From the NCBI GenBank assembly GCA_014656175.1, contig BNBX01000008.1:372950-436949 (forward strand): DNA of 64,000 nt. Reading direction: 5' to 3'. The stretch comes from Streptomyces werraensis (GTDB lineage: Bacteria; Actinomycetota; Actinomycetes; Streptomycetales; Streptomycetaceae). How positions within the stretch are numbered: the first letter of the stretch is position 1; each line of letters begins with the position of its first letter. Below the pieces are notes generated by a model. That model was not told the origin of the DNA and did no database searches. It saw only the letters and a program-made list of their open reading frames with translations. Below, piece by piece: positions 1 through 8,527 of the stretch. The translations under genes were made by a program, and so were the position numbers.

Positions 1-399
1 ATCCAGGCCGAGGGGCGGGGCGTCGTCGTCTACCTGCGCGGGCACGAGGGGCGCGGCATCGGCCTGATGTCCAAGCTCCGCGCCTACGAACTGCAGGAGC
101 GCGGCCGCGACACCCTCGACGCCAACCTGGAACTCGGCCTGCCCGCCGACGCCCGCGACTACGCGGCGGGCGCGCAGATCCTCGCCGACCTCGGCGTCCG
201 CAGCGTCCGCCTGATGACCAACAACCCCGACAAGTCCGACGCGCTCGCCCGCCACGGCATCGACGTCGTCCGGCGTGAGCCGATGCCCGTCACCGCGAGC
301 GAGCACAACCTCCGCTACCTGCGCACCAAGCGGGACCGGATGGGCCACGACCTGCCCTGGCTGGACACGCCGACCGTGCCCGCCTGCGGCAACCAGTAA
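1..399 (+). CDS. ribA: GTP cyclohydrolase II domain, 5'-truncated by the window edge
   Basis: This is the C-terminal part of GTP cyclohydrolase II, which opens the imidazole ring of GTP in the first step of riboflavin synthesis. The reading frame is open from the first base of the window, so the start lies upstream. The visible part carries the family signature GHEGRGIGL (about residues 16-24 of the fragment) and the C-terminal NNPDK motif followed by EPMPV. In actinobacteria this domain is usually fused to DHBP synthase (RibBA), but the upstream half is not visible here. The lumazine synthase gene starts 20 nt downstream, so the two probably share an operon. Confidence 0.95.
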   Translation: MQAEGRGVVVYLRGHEGRGIGLMSKLRAYELQERGRDTLDANLELGLPADARDYAAGAQILADLGVRSVRLMTNNPDKSDALARHGIDVVRREPMPVTASEHNLRYLRTKRDRMGHDLPWLDTPTVPACGNQ

Positions 400-419
400 C
401 AAGAACCACGAGGAGAGAC

Positions 420-905
420 GTGAGCGGCAAGGGTGCACCGGAGCTGACGGTACGCAATGTGGGTGATCTGCGGGTCGCCGTCATCGCGGCACAGTGGCAC
501 GAGAAGGTGATGGACGGACTGGTGGACGGCGCCCTGCGCGCCCTGCACGACCTGGGCATCGACGAGCCGACCCTGCTGAGGGTCCCCGGCAGCTGGGAAC
601 TGCCCGTCGTCGCCAAGGTCCTGGCCGGCCGGGGCTATGACGCGATCGTCGCGCTCGGCGTCGTCATCCGAGGCGGCACGCCCCACTTCGACTACGTGTG
701 CCAGGGCGTCACCCAGGGGCTCACCCAGGTGTCCGTCGACACCGGTGTCCCTGTCGGCTTCGGCCTCCTCACGTGCGACGACGAACAGCAGGCCCTCGAC
801 CGCGCCGGACTGCCCGGCTCCCGCGAGGACAAGGGGCACGAGGCGGTCACCGCGGCCGTCGCCACCGCCGCCTGCCTGCGCTCGGTGTCCGAACCCTGGC
901 GGTGA
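420..905 (+). CDS. ribH: 6,7-dimethyl-8-ribityllumazine synthase
   Basis: It condenses 5-amino-6-ribitylamino-uracil with dihydroxybutanone phosphate, the penultimate step of riboflavin synthesis. It begins at GTG 420, with a GAGGAGAG Shine-Dalgarno just upstream and 20 nt after the ribA stop. The 161-residue length is typical. Visible family features are the VPGSWELP segment that contacts the pyrimidine substrate and the GVVIRGGTPHFDYV block, whose His is the catalytic residue. The gene continues the riboflavin operon and is followed 34 nt later by hisE. Confidence 0.96.
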   Translation: MSGKGAPELTVRNVGDLRVAVIAAQWHEKVMDGLVDGALRALHDLGIDEPTLLRVPGSWELPVVAKVLAGRGYDAIVALGVVIRGGTPHFDYVCQGVTQGLTQVSVDTGVPVGFGLLTCDDEQQALDRAGLPGSREDKGHEAVTAAVATAACLRSVSEPWR

Positions 906-939
906 GCAGTCCCCGTCACCGCGTAGGGTAAGGACCACC

Positions 940-1212
940 ATGTCCAAGAAGACGTTCGAGGAGCTCTTCACCGAGCTCCAGCACAAGGCCGCCCACGGGG
1001 ACCCCGCCACCTCCCGCACCGCCGAGCTGGTGGACAAGGGCGTCCATGCCATCGGCAAGAAGGTCGTCGAGGAGGCCGCCGAGGTCTGGATGGCCGCCGA
1101 GTACGAGGGCAAGGAGGCGGCAGCCGAGGAGATCTCGCAGCTGCTGTACCACGTCCAGGTGATGATGGTCGCCCGCGGCATCTCCCTCGACGACGTATAC
1201 GCCCACCTGTAG
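940..1212 (+). CDS. hisE: phosphoribosyl-ATP pyrophosphatase
   Basis: This is a 90-residue HisE, which removes pyrophosphate from phosphoribosyl-ATP in the second step of histidine synthesis. The diagnostic helix KKVVEEAAEVWMAA carries the acidic residues that bind Mg2+, and a second acidic helix, AEEISQLLYH, follows. ATG 940 is chosen because it follows a purine-rich stretch (GGGTAAGG) and gives the expected length. In actinobacteria hisE is commonly next to hisG and separate from the main his operon. That arrangement is present here, with hisG starting 46 nt downstream. Confidence 0.95.
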   Translation: MSKKTFEELFTELQHKAAHGDPATSRTAELVDKGVHAIGKKVVEEAAEVWMAAEYEGKEAAAEEISQLLYHVQVMMVARGISLDDVYAHL

Positions 1213-1258
1213 AAACCCCCCGCTCCGCCCACCCCTTCACGCAAAGGAAGCCGACCTC

Positions 1259-2107
1259 ATGCTGCGCATCGCCGTCCCCAACAAGGGTTCCCTGTCAGGA
1301 CCTGCGGCGGAGATGCTGCATGAGGCCGGCTACCAGCAGCGCAGGGAGTCCAAGGAGCTGCGGATCGTCGACCCGGTCAACGAGGTCGAGTTCTTCTACC
1401 TCCGCCCCCGCGACATCGCCATCTACGTCGCCTCCGGGCAGCTGGACATCGGCATCACCGGCCGTGACCTGCTGATCGACTCCGGCGCCGACGCCGAGGA
1501 GATCCTGCCGCTCGGCTTCGCCCGCTCCACCTTCCGGTACGCCGCCAAGCCCGGCACGATCACCGGTCCCGCCGACCTCACCGGCAAGACCGTCGCCACC
1601 TCCTACGAGGGCATCGTCGCCGCGCACCTCGCGGAGCACGGCATCGACGCCTCCGTCGTCCACCTCGACGGGGCGGTGGAGACCGCCATCCAGCTCGGCG
1701 TCGCCCAGGTCATCGCGGACGTCGTCGAGACCGGCACCTCCCTGCGCAACGCCGGCCTGGAGGTCGTCGGCGAGCCGATCATGCAGTCCGAGGCTGTCGT
1801 CATCCGCCGGACCGGCACGGACGGCGAGGACCCCAAGGTGCAGCAGTTCCTGCGCCGCCTCCAGGGCGTCCTGGTCGCCCGCACGTACGTGATGATGGAC
1901 TACGACTGCCGGGTCGAGCAGCTGGAGAAGGCCGTCGCGCTGACCCCCGGCCTCGAGTCCCCGACCGTCTCCCCGCTGCACAACGAGGGCTGGGTCGCCG
2001 TCCGCGCCATGGTCCCCTCCAAGGAGGCGCAGCGGATCATGGACGACCTGTACGACATCGGGGCCCGCGCCATCCTCACCACGGCGATCCACGCCTGCCG
2101 TCTCTGA
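1259..2107 (+). CDS. hisG: ATP phosphoribosyltransferase, long form
   Basis: It catalyses the first committed step of histidine synthesis, joining ATP and PRPP. At 282 residues it is the long HisG type, with a C-terminal ACT-like regulatory domain, so no HisZ partner is expected. Recognisable features are the N-terminal RIAVPNKGSL strand, the DIGITGRDLL block (about residues 62-71) and the DVVETGTSLR segment that binds the PRPP phosphate. An AAAGGAAG ribosome-binding site precedes ATG 1259. It is cotranscribed with hisE and is followed 20 nt later by a PH-domain gene. Histidine feedback inhibition is expected from the family. Confidence 0.96.
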   Translation: MLRIAVPNKGSLSGPAAEMLHEAGYQQRRESKELRIVDPVNEVEFFYLRPRDIAIYVASGQLDIGITGRDLLIDSGADAEEILPLGFARSTFRYAAKPGTITGPADLTGKTVATSYEGIVAAHLAEHGIDASVVHLDGAVETAIQLGVAQVIADVVETGTSLRNAGLEVVGEPIMQSEAVVIRRTGTDGEDPKVQQFLRRLQGVLVARTYVMMDYDCRVEQLEKAVALTPGLESPTVSPLHNEGWVAVRAMVPSKEAQRIMDDLYDIGARAILTTAIHACRL

Positions 2108-2127
2108 CGGGCAGGGAGAGCCATCTC

Positions 2128-2589
2128 ATGTCCGGCACCGAGCTCCCCGAGCTTCCCGTCACGTTCCGGCCCGGCCGCACCCGCGCCGTGCTGCTCACCG
2201 CGGGCGTCGCGCTGTTCGTCGTGGTCAGTCTGATCGGGCTGCTCCTGAACGGGCTCGGCCCGGGGGAGCGGATCAGCTTCGTGTTCACCGCCGCGCTGCT
2301 GGCCGGTGCGCTGTTCCTGCTGGCGCGGCCGAAGATCGTCGCCGACGAGACAGGCGTCACGGTCGTCAACATCGTGAACCGGCGCCGTCTGGAATGGGCG
2401 GAGATCCTTCAGGTGAACCTCCGCTCGGGTGATCCCTGGGTCTTCCTCGACCTCAGCGACGGCACCAGTCTGCCCGCGCTCGGCATCCAGCCCGGCATCG
2501 CCCGGCAGCGCGCGGTCGCCGACGCCCGCGCCCTGCGGGCCCTCGCCGAGGCGCACTCCGCACCCGAGGCCGAGGCACCCCGCGACTGA
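2128..2589 (+). CDS. PH-domain membrane protein
   Basis: This is a 153-residue protein with two adjacent hydrophobic segments (about residues 22-42 and 50-68) followed by a soluble β-rich stretch with the pattern VVNIVNRRRLEWAEI. That pattern is typical of the bacterial PH-like domain of small actinobacterial membrane proteins. A GGGAGAG ribosome-binding site precedes ATG 2128. It lies 20 nt after hisG and ends before a strong hairpin, so it is the last gene of the rib-his transcription unit. The function of this family is not established. No catalytic motif is visible. Confidence 0.8.
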   Translation: MSGTELPELPVTFRPGRTRAVLLTAGVALFVVVSLIGLLLNGLGPGERISFVFTAALLAGALFLLARPKIVADETGVTVVNIVNRRRLEWAEILQVNLRSGDPWVFLDLSDGTSLPALGIQPGIARQRAVADARALRALAEAHSAPEAEAPRD

Positions 2590-2663
2590 CCCGGGCATGT
2601 CCGTCGCCGTCGCGCGCGGAGGAACGGACCTGCCGCAGCCGCCCCTGTCTTGATTAATCTGTT

Positions 2664-2694
2664 GGGCGGAGGCGCGCCGACAGCGCCTCCGCCC
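2664..2694 (+). terminator. intrinsic terminator-like hairpin after the rib-his unit
   Basis: A perfect 12-bp inverted repeat (GGGCGGAGGCGC / GCGCCTCCGCCC) with a 7-nt loop lies 75 nt after the PH-domain gene. There is no long T-tract, which is usual for Streptomyces terminators. It separates the rib-his unit from the CBS genes. Confidence 0.75.
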
Positions 2695-2844
2695 CTGCCG
2701 CCCCGCCCGGTGCGCCGAGGGGCCCCAGCTATCCGAGGAGTGACCCTCTCCGGCGATGGACGGATCGTCCTGCAGTACCTGCGCCGCCCCCTGCCGACAT
2801 AGCGCTCACCGCCCGGTGGGCGCCCATGCGGAGGCGGCGGCATC

Positions 2845-4176
2845 ATGAGCACCCCTCTGCTGCTTCTCGCAGCCGCCTTCCTGCTGATCCTCGCCAACGG
2901 CTTCTTCGTGGCCGCCGAGTTCGGCCTGGTCACCGTGGAACGGGCCGACGCCGAGGAGGCCGCAGCGGCCGGCGACCGGCGCGCCCGCCGGGTCGTCGCG
3001 TCCCTGCGCGAACTGTCCTTCCAGCTCTCCGGCACCCAGCTCGGCATCACCATCACCTCGCTGGTGGTCGGCATGCTCGCCGAACCGGCCCTCGCCCACC
3101 TGCTGGACGGCCCGCTCACCGGCGCCGGCATACCCGAGGGCGCGGTCTCCGGCGTGTCCGTGGTGATCGGCATGCTGCTCGCGTCCGCCGTGCAGATGGT
3201 GATCGGTGAACTCGTGCCGAAGAACTGGGCGGTGTCCCGGCCGATGCAGGTCGCGCGTTTCGTCGCCGGCCCGCAGCACGCCTTCGCCCGTCTGTTCCGC
3301 CCGGTCATCGCCGGACTGAACGCCGTGGCCAACCGGCTGGTGCGGGCCCTGGGCATCGAGCCCGCCGAGGAGCTCGCCTCCGCCCGCACCCCCGGCGAAC
3401 TGGTGTCCCTGGCCCGGCACTCGGCCCGCGCGGGCGCCCTGGAACAGGACACCGCGGACCTCTTCGTCCGCACCCTGTCCCTGGGCGAGCTGACCGCCCA
3501 GCACGTCATGACCCCGCGCGTGCGGGTCAGCGCCCTCCAGGCGTCCGCGACCGCGGAGGACGTGGTCAACCTGACCCGCGCCACCGGCCTGTCCCGCTTC
3601 CCCGTGTACCGGGAACGGATCGACGAGATCGCCGGCATGGTCCACCTCAAGGACGCCCTGGCGGTCCCCGCGCACGAACGGCTGCGCACCCCGGTCGCCC
3701 GCATCGCCCGCCCGGCGCTGCTGGTCCCCGAGACCCTGCCGGTGCGCCCGCTGCTCACCCGGCTGCGCAGCGAGCAGCCCATCGCGGTCGTCGTCGACGA
3801 GTACGGCGGCACCGCCGGTGTCGTCACCCTCGAGGACATCGTCGAGGAGATCGTCGGCGAGGTGCGCGACGAGCACGACGGACAGGACGTGCCCGAACTC
3901 GCCCCGGCCCCGCCGGAGGACGGCAACCCGGCCTGGGACGTCGACGGCGGCGCCCGGGTCGACATCCTGCGCCGCATAGGACTGGAGGTCCCCGAGGGCC
4001 CCTACGAGACGGTGGCCGGCCTGGTCGCCGATCTGCTCGGCCGCATCCCGGCCGTGGGGGACCGCACGGAACTCCCGGGCTGGCGGCTGTCGGTGCGCCG
4101 CGTCGGTCACTACCGCGCGGAACGCGTCCGCCTGGTCCGCACGGCCCGGGTCCCTCTCGCGGAGGCTGCCGGATGA
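2845..4176 (+). CDS. CNNM/CorC-type transmembrane protein with CBS pair (first of two)
   Basis: This is a 443-residue membrane protein of the hemolysin-C/CNNM type. Three or four hydrophobic segments fill roughly residues 1-140, starting with ANGFFVAAEFGLV, which is the DUF21 signature. A Bateman CBS pair follows at about 215-345 (VMTPRVRVSAL; PIAVVVDEYGGTAGVVTLED), and a CorC/HlyC-type C-terminal domain lies at about 365-440. Members are linked to Mg2+/divalent cation efflux, with the CBS pair as adenosine-nucleotide sensor. That role is known for the family, not shown here. Its stop overlaps the next, paralogous gene by four bases (ATGA), so the two are translationally coupled and may form a heteromer. 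Confidence 0.9.
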   Translation: MSTPLLLLAAAFLLILANGFFVAAEFGLVTVERADAEEAAAAGDRRARRVVASLRELSFQLSGTQLGITITSLVVGMLAEPALAHLLDGPLTGAGIPEGAVSGVSVVIGMLLASAVQMVIGELVPKNWAVSRPMQVARFVAGPQHAFARLFRPVIAGLNAVANRLVRALGIEPAEELASARTPGELVSLARHSARAGALEQDTADLFVRTLSLGELTAQHVMTPRVRVSALQASATAEDVVNLTRATGLSRFPVYRERIDEIAGMVHLKDALAVPAHERLRTPVARIARPALLVPETLPVRPLLTRLRSEQPIAVVVDEYGGTAGVVTLEDIVEEIVGEVRDEHDGQDVPELAPAPPEDGNPAWDVDGGARVDILRRIGLEVPEGPYETVAGLVADLLGRIPAVGDRTELPGWRLSVRRVGHYRAERVRLVRTARVPLAEAAG

Positions 4177-5249
4177 GCGTCCTGCAACTGCTGTTCGCGG
4201 CGCTGCTCGTGCTCGCCAACGGCTTCTTCGTCGGCGCCGAGTTCGCCCTGGTGTCGGTCCGCCGCAGCCAGATCGAGCCGCTCGGCACCGCCCGCGCCCG
4301 TCAGGTGCTGTACGGCCTGGAGCATCTGCCGCAGATGATGGCGGCCGCCCAGTTCGGCATCACCGTCTGCTCGCTCACCCTGGGCGCGGTCGCCGAGCCG
4401 ACCGTCGCCGGGCTGCTCGAGCCGGTGTTCGCGTGGATGCGCCTGCCGCACGGGGTGATCCACCCGCTCGGCTACGTCATCGCGCTCGCCGCCGTGGTCT
4501 TCTTCCACCTCGTCATCGGCGAGATGGTCCCGAAGAACCTGGCGATGGCCGCGCCCGAGAAGGCGGCCCTGTGGCTCAGCCCGGGGCTGGTGTGGTTCGC
4601 ACGCCTGTGCAAGCCGGTCACGGTCGCCCTCGGGGCCTGTGCCCAGGGTGTCCTGCGGCTCTTCCGCGTGGAGCCCAAGGACGAGGTGGAGGCCGTCTTC
4701 ACCAGCGAGCAGCTCAACCGGCTGGTGGAGGACGCAGGCCAGGCCGGACTGCTCGACCCGGAGGAGGCGGAGCGTCTGGAGGACGCCCTGGAGCTGGGCT
4801 CGCGCCCGGTGACGGACGTGCTGCTGCGCCGCGAGTCCCTGGTGACGGTCACCCCGGCGGTCACCCCGGGGCAGATCGTGGAACTGACCGCCCGCACCGG
4901 CTACTCCCGCTTCCCGGTGGCGGCCGAGGGCGGCGCCTTCATGGGCTATCTGCACGTCAAGGACGTCCTGGACCTCGAGGACGCCGACCGGGCCGTCCCG
5001 CAGCACCTGTGGCGCCCGATGACGACGCTGCGGCCCGAACTCCCGCTGGACGACGCCCTCACCGTGATGCGCCGGGCGGCCACCCATCTGGCGCAGGTGG
5101 CGGACGCGTCCGGCAAGGTGCTGGGCCTGGTCGCCCTGGAGGACGTGCTGGAGATGCTGGTCGGCGAGGTGCGGGACCCCGCCCACCGGGAGGTCGCGCT
5201 CACCCCGCAGCGGGCGAGCGGGGCACCGGAGGAGGCGATGGCCACCTGA
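4173..5249 (+). CDS. CNNM/CorC-type transmembrane protein with CBS pair (second of two)
   Basis: This 358-residue paralogue of the preceding gene starts inside that gene's stop codon (ATGA at 4173). It has the same DUF21 membrane domain (ANGFFVGAEFALV, then a GEMVPKN motif) and a CBS pair at about 205-345 (GYSRFPV; VALEDVLEMLVGEV). It lacks the CorC-like C-terminal domain of its partner, so the pair is asymmetric. A divalent-cation transport or homeostasis role is inferred from the family. A hairpin follows 26 nt after the stop. Confidence 0.9.
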   Translation: MSVLQLLFAALLVLANGFFVGAEFALVSVRRSQIEPLGTARARQVLYGLEHLPQMMAAAQFGITVCSLTLGAVAEPTVAGLLEPVFAWMRLPHGVIHPLGYVIALAAVVFFHLVIGEMVPKNLAMAAPEKAALWLSPGLVWFARLCKPVTVALGACAQGVLRLFRVEPKDEVEAVFTSEQLNRLVEDAGQAGLLDPEEAERLEDALELGSRPVTDVLLRRESLVTVTPAVTPGQIVELTARTGYSRFPVAAEGGAFMGYLHVKDVLDLEDADRAVPQHLWRPMTTLRPELPLDDALTVMRRAATHLAQVADASGKVLGLVALEDVLEMLVGEVRDPAHREVALTPQRASGAPEEAMAT

Positions 5250-5274
5250 CCGCGTGCCGCCGCACGCCGGCGTG

Positions 5275-5302
5275 CCCGTCGGGGTCCTAGGGCCCCGACG
5301 GG
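5275..5302. terminator. bidirectional terminator between convergent genes
   Basis: A perfect 10-bp inverted repeat (CCCGTCGGGG / CCCCGACGGG) with an 8-nt loop lies between the CBS gene on + and the AAA+ gene on -. It overlaps the last codons of the AAA+ gene. Its position fits termination from both sides. Confidence 0.65.
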
Positions 5303-7151
5303 TCCGACGGGCCCCGCCCCGACAGCACCTCCCCGTACGCCTGCATGAGGTCCGGCAGGCGCAGGGTCGCCAGGTCCTCGCGGGACAGCGGCCCCGGGTA
5401 GGCCGACAGCCGCAGGTCGCGGTAGGCGCAGCTCTTCTCGTACAGGGTGCGCAGGAACCGCCCGTTGCCCAGCTCGTCGATCCACCCCTGGTCCACCACG
5501 TGCCCGGCGATGGAGCGCAGCTCGTCCAGGGCCTCCTCGTCCCACACGTCGCCGTTCTCCGCGGCCAGCACCTCGCCGATCCTCGTCAGCTCCAGCGGCC
5601 GGTACGACGGGAAGTCCACGCGGGTGGTGAAACGGGACGACAGCCCGGGGTTCGCCGCCAGCAGCCGGTCCATGCCCTCCGGGTAGCCGGCGAGGATCAC
5701 CACCAGATGGTCGCGGTTGTCCTCCGCCCGCTTCAGCAGCACCTGCAGCGCCTCGTCGCCGTACGCGTCGCCCTTGCCGTACCCCGAGTTCGACAGGGAG
5801 TACGCCTCGTCGACGAAGAGCACCCCGCCGAGGGCGGAGTCGATCAGCTCGTTGGCCTTGACCGCGGTCTGCCCGAGGTACTCGCCCACCAGGTCCGCCC
5901 GCTGCGCCTCCACCAGGTGGTCGCCACCGAGCAGCCCGAGGGCGTAGAAGACCCGGCCCAGGATCCGGGCGACCGTGGTCTTGCCCGTGCCGGACGGGCC
6001 GGAGAAGACGAAGTGCCGCTTCGGCGGCTGCACCGGAAGCCCCTGGCCGGCTCGCAGCCGCGCCATGTTCAGCTGCGCGGACAGCGCCTTGACCTGGCGC
6101 TTCACCGGTTCCAGGCCGACCATGCGCTCCAGTTCCGCGAGCGCCTCCTCCAGCAGCGCCGGGTCGGTGGGTCCCGGGGGCAGGACCGGGCCGGAGCCGC
6201 CGGAGCGCTCGCGCACCCCGGACCCGCCGAACGAGGGCATCGGGGGAGGGGCGGGGTCGGGGTCGGACAGCCGCAGGTCGCGGCCCTCCGCCCGAAGAGC
6301 GGGTCGAGCGTGTCGGGGCCGTCGACGCTGTCCTGCCCGACGCCGGTCAGGGTGATCGCGGCGAGGTCGGCGGAGTCGTCGTCGTAGCCGTCGCCCTCGG
6401 CGATCGCCGCGAGCCGGGCGGAAGTGTCCATGAAGGCCGGGTCGACCCGGTGCACGGCCCGGTACAGGGGGAGCGCGGCGGCGCTGCGGCCCGTGCCCTC
6501 GCGGGCGCGCGCCAGCCAGTAGCGCAGTTCCTTGCGCTGCGGCTGCTCGCTGCGGCACCGCATCAGCGCCGCCGCCAGCAGGGGCTCGGCCTGCCCGTAC
6601 ATCTCGAGGCGCACCCGGGCCATGCCGCCGAACAGGCCCGCCTCGATGCCCAGCAGCGGGTCGTCGACGAGCGGGTCGGTGTGCCGGACCAGCTGCTCCC
6701 AGTCCTTGACGAGATAGGCGCGGCAGGCGTGCAGGAAGCGCACCTGCGGGTCGGCGTCCACGGGGGGCAGTCCGGCGAGCGCGCGGTCCAGCTCGGGGAC
6801 GTGCCGGCCGTCCAGCCAGTGGGAGGCGTGGGCGAGCAGCAGGTCGCGAGGGGTCTCGAGGACGGGCTGCACCCACCAGCCCAGCCAGTACCAGGAGTTG
6901 AGGGTGCGGTGGTGCCGGGTCCGCTGTTCGCCGAAGCGTTCGCGGTGGCGGAACATCCGCAGCAGCGCGGTCGTCGTGTCGATGCGCAGCGCGTGCAGTC
7001 CGAGCCAGCCGTCCGCCATCCCCGGGTCGATCCGTACGGCGGTCCGGAACTCCTCCTCCGCCTGCGGATAGGCGCCCATCGTGTAGGCGTCCACGCCTCG
7101 CAGCCAGGCGAGGTCGGCCGGGGCCTGCGGGCCCTGCGTGCCGAAGTCCAT
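5287..7151 (-). pseudogene. TPR + CbxX/EccA-type AAA+ ATPase, split by a one-base frameshift
   Basis: The N-terminal half (ATG 7151, GGGGG ribosome-binding site) is a TPR-like helical domain (YPQAEEEFRTAVRIDPGMADGW). The C-terminal half is a CbxX/CfqX (EccA-like) AAA+ domain with Walker A GPSGTGKTT, Walker B GVLFVDEAY and a DFPSY segment. The two halves are in different frames. The TPR frame reads LDPLFGRRAATCG and runs to a stop at 6102, while the AAA+ frame resumes as EGRDLRL near 6290. Restoring one base near 6290-6297 would rejoin them as one protein of about 620 residues, the usual size for the family. Such ATPases assist type VII-like secretion or remodel partner proteins, but no esx genes are nearby. 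The cause could be a real mutation, a sequencing error or, less likely, recoding. Confidence 0.75.
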
Positions 7152-7602
7152 CACGTCCCCCACAAACCGTGCCCCCGTCGGTGTGCCGGCCGGCCCCTCG
7201 GCCGCCGGCGCCCTGTGGCCGAACCGCTGTGCCGCGGACCGGAGTTGCAAGGTGCGCGAAGCTTCGTCGTCGGTCGCACCGAGGGCATCGTACCTGCGGG
7301 GGCGCGGTGTCCGCAGGGTGCGGAGCAGGGGAAACGGAGAGGGGAAGGGGGCGCACGTGAGGAGCGCGGAAGGTGATCCTCACCGAGGGTGATCGTCATA
7401 TGCCGCTGCGCGCCCGGAAAACGTGAAAAGGGCAGAACGAAGCCCCCGATCACGGGGGAACAACCGGGGGCTTCGTGTCTGCGAGCGGCACCCGAAGGGC
7501 CGCACATTGAGAACGTAAGACCTGTACGGGCCCTCGGTCAAGCCGAGTTGGGCGACTGCGGCAACTTGTCCGGGACCGCTCTTCACAGGATCACCACATT
7601 GC
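7152..7602. other. 451-bp non-coding stretch between two minus-strand genes
   Basis: No convincing gene or tRNA is seen here. The main structure is the strong hairpin at 7438-7475, described separately. The bases just above 7151 hold the promoter region of the AAA+ gene, but no clear -35/-10 pair is recognised. Confidence 0.5.
7438..7475. terminator. strong GC-rich hairpin
   Basis: A perfect 11-bp inverted repeat (CGAAGCCCCCG / CGGGGGCTTCG) encloses a 16-nt loop. It lies downstream of the kinase gene on the minus strand and upstream of the AAA+ gene. An intrinsic terminator for the kinase is the simplest reading. A small structured RNA cannot be excluded. Confidence 0.6.
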
Positions 7603-8160
7603 CTACGACCCGTCACCGAGTGTGAGGGGACACCGTGCCTCACCTGTCCCGGCAGGGCCGGGAATCACCTCGTACCCCTGCTGTCGCTGCCGTACCAGCA
7701 GGTGCGCGAAGGGGCGCGAGGGGTCGGCGGCGAAGTGCGCGCGCTCCGCCCGCTCCCAGCCGTCCCAGAACTCCCGCTGCTCCTCGCCGTCCCGCGCCCG
7801 CCCCCGCGCCCAAGACTCCTCACGCGGCACGTCCATCCACAGCAGCAGCGCCAGATGCGGCCGCAGCGCAGCCCGTCCGGCGCCGACGCCCTCGACCAGC
7901 ACCACCGGCGCGGCGGGCAGCGGGAGCGGCGGCCCGGGGCGGCGGGCGCGCCAGTCGTAGGGACGGTAGTGCGCGGTCGCGCCACCGGAGAGCGGGCCGA
8001 TCACCTCGTCGTGGAGCCGTGCGGTCCAGTCGAACAGCTCGTCGTGGCGGGCGATGTCGTCGAGGTGCAGCACCGGGGCGCCGCCGAGCCGGTCGGCCAG
8101 CAGCCCCGCGAACGTCGACTTCCCGGACCCGGCGTGCCCGTCGACGGCGACGAGCCGCAC
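7603..8160 (-). CDS. uridine kinase-like P-loop NTPase
   Basis: This is a 185-residue P-loop kinase with Walker A GHAGSGKS at residues 8-15, then a VLHLDDIARHDELFDW block and a YRPYDW motif typical of actinobacterial uridine-kinase-like proteins. Phosphorylation of a nucleoside or similar small molecule is inferred. The only canonical start is GTG 8160. However, the frame stays open and protein-like for about 17 more codons upstream (LASRIRRLPPSCGP), with an in-frame ATT at 8211 and no ATG/GTG/TTG. The true start may therefore be the non-canonical ATT or a mutated start codon. It is divergent from the C39 peptidase gene. Confidence 0.8.
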   Translation of the reverse strand: MRLVAVDGHAGSGKSTFAGLLADRLGGAPVLHLDDIARHDELFDWTARLHDEVIGPLSGGATAHYRPYDWRARRPGPPLPLPAAPVVLVEGVGAGRAALRPHLALLLWMDVPREESWARGRARDGEEQREFWDGWERAERAHFAADPSRPFAHLLVRQRQQGYEVIPGPAGTGEARCPLTLGDGS

Positions 8161-8527
8161 CGGGCCGCACGAGGGAGGGAGCCGGCGGATGCGGGAGGCG
8201 AGCGTGTGAATGGCTGGTTCCCGGGGGTGCGGGGGAGGGCGGACGGGAGCACTCTAGGCCCCGGACGCCGGCACGGCCCGCGCACCCGGCCTCCCGGCCG
8301 TCGCGCCCCTGATCGCGGGCGCCGCGGGCGGCCCCCTCGCCCACCTGCGGTGCCTCCGCCATTGGTCCACTCCCATGTTGGTCGACACCGCACGGCCCGG
8401 ATGCTGGCAGGACCCGCCCGGCTGCGTTCATAGTGGGGCGCACACCCGCTCCATCCGCCGGCCGCACACCGTCCGGCGGCCGTGCACCGGTCCCGTCCCG
8501 ACTCCGACACCTGGGGGTCCCCCACCC
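8161..8527. other. divergent region between kinase and secreted peptidase
   Basis: About 50 bases next to the kinase probably encode its true N-terminus (see that entry). The rest holds the divergent promoters. I recognise no clear operator or -35/-10 pair. No separate gene is supported. Confidence 0.4.

Noticed and set aside
7380..7643. An 87-residue minus-strand frame over the hairpin at 7.45 kb
   Set aside because: It reads through a palindromic terminator and has no protein-like features.
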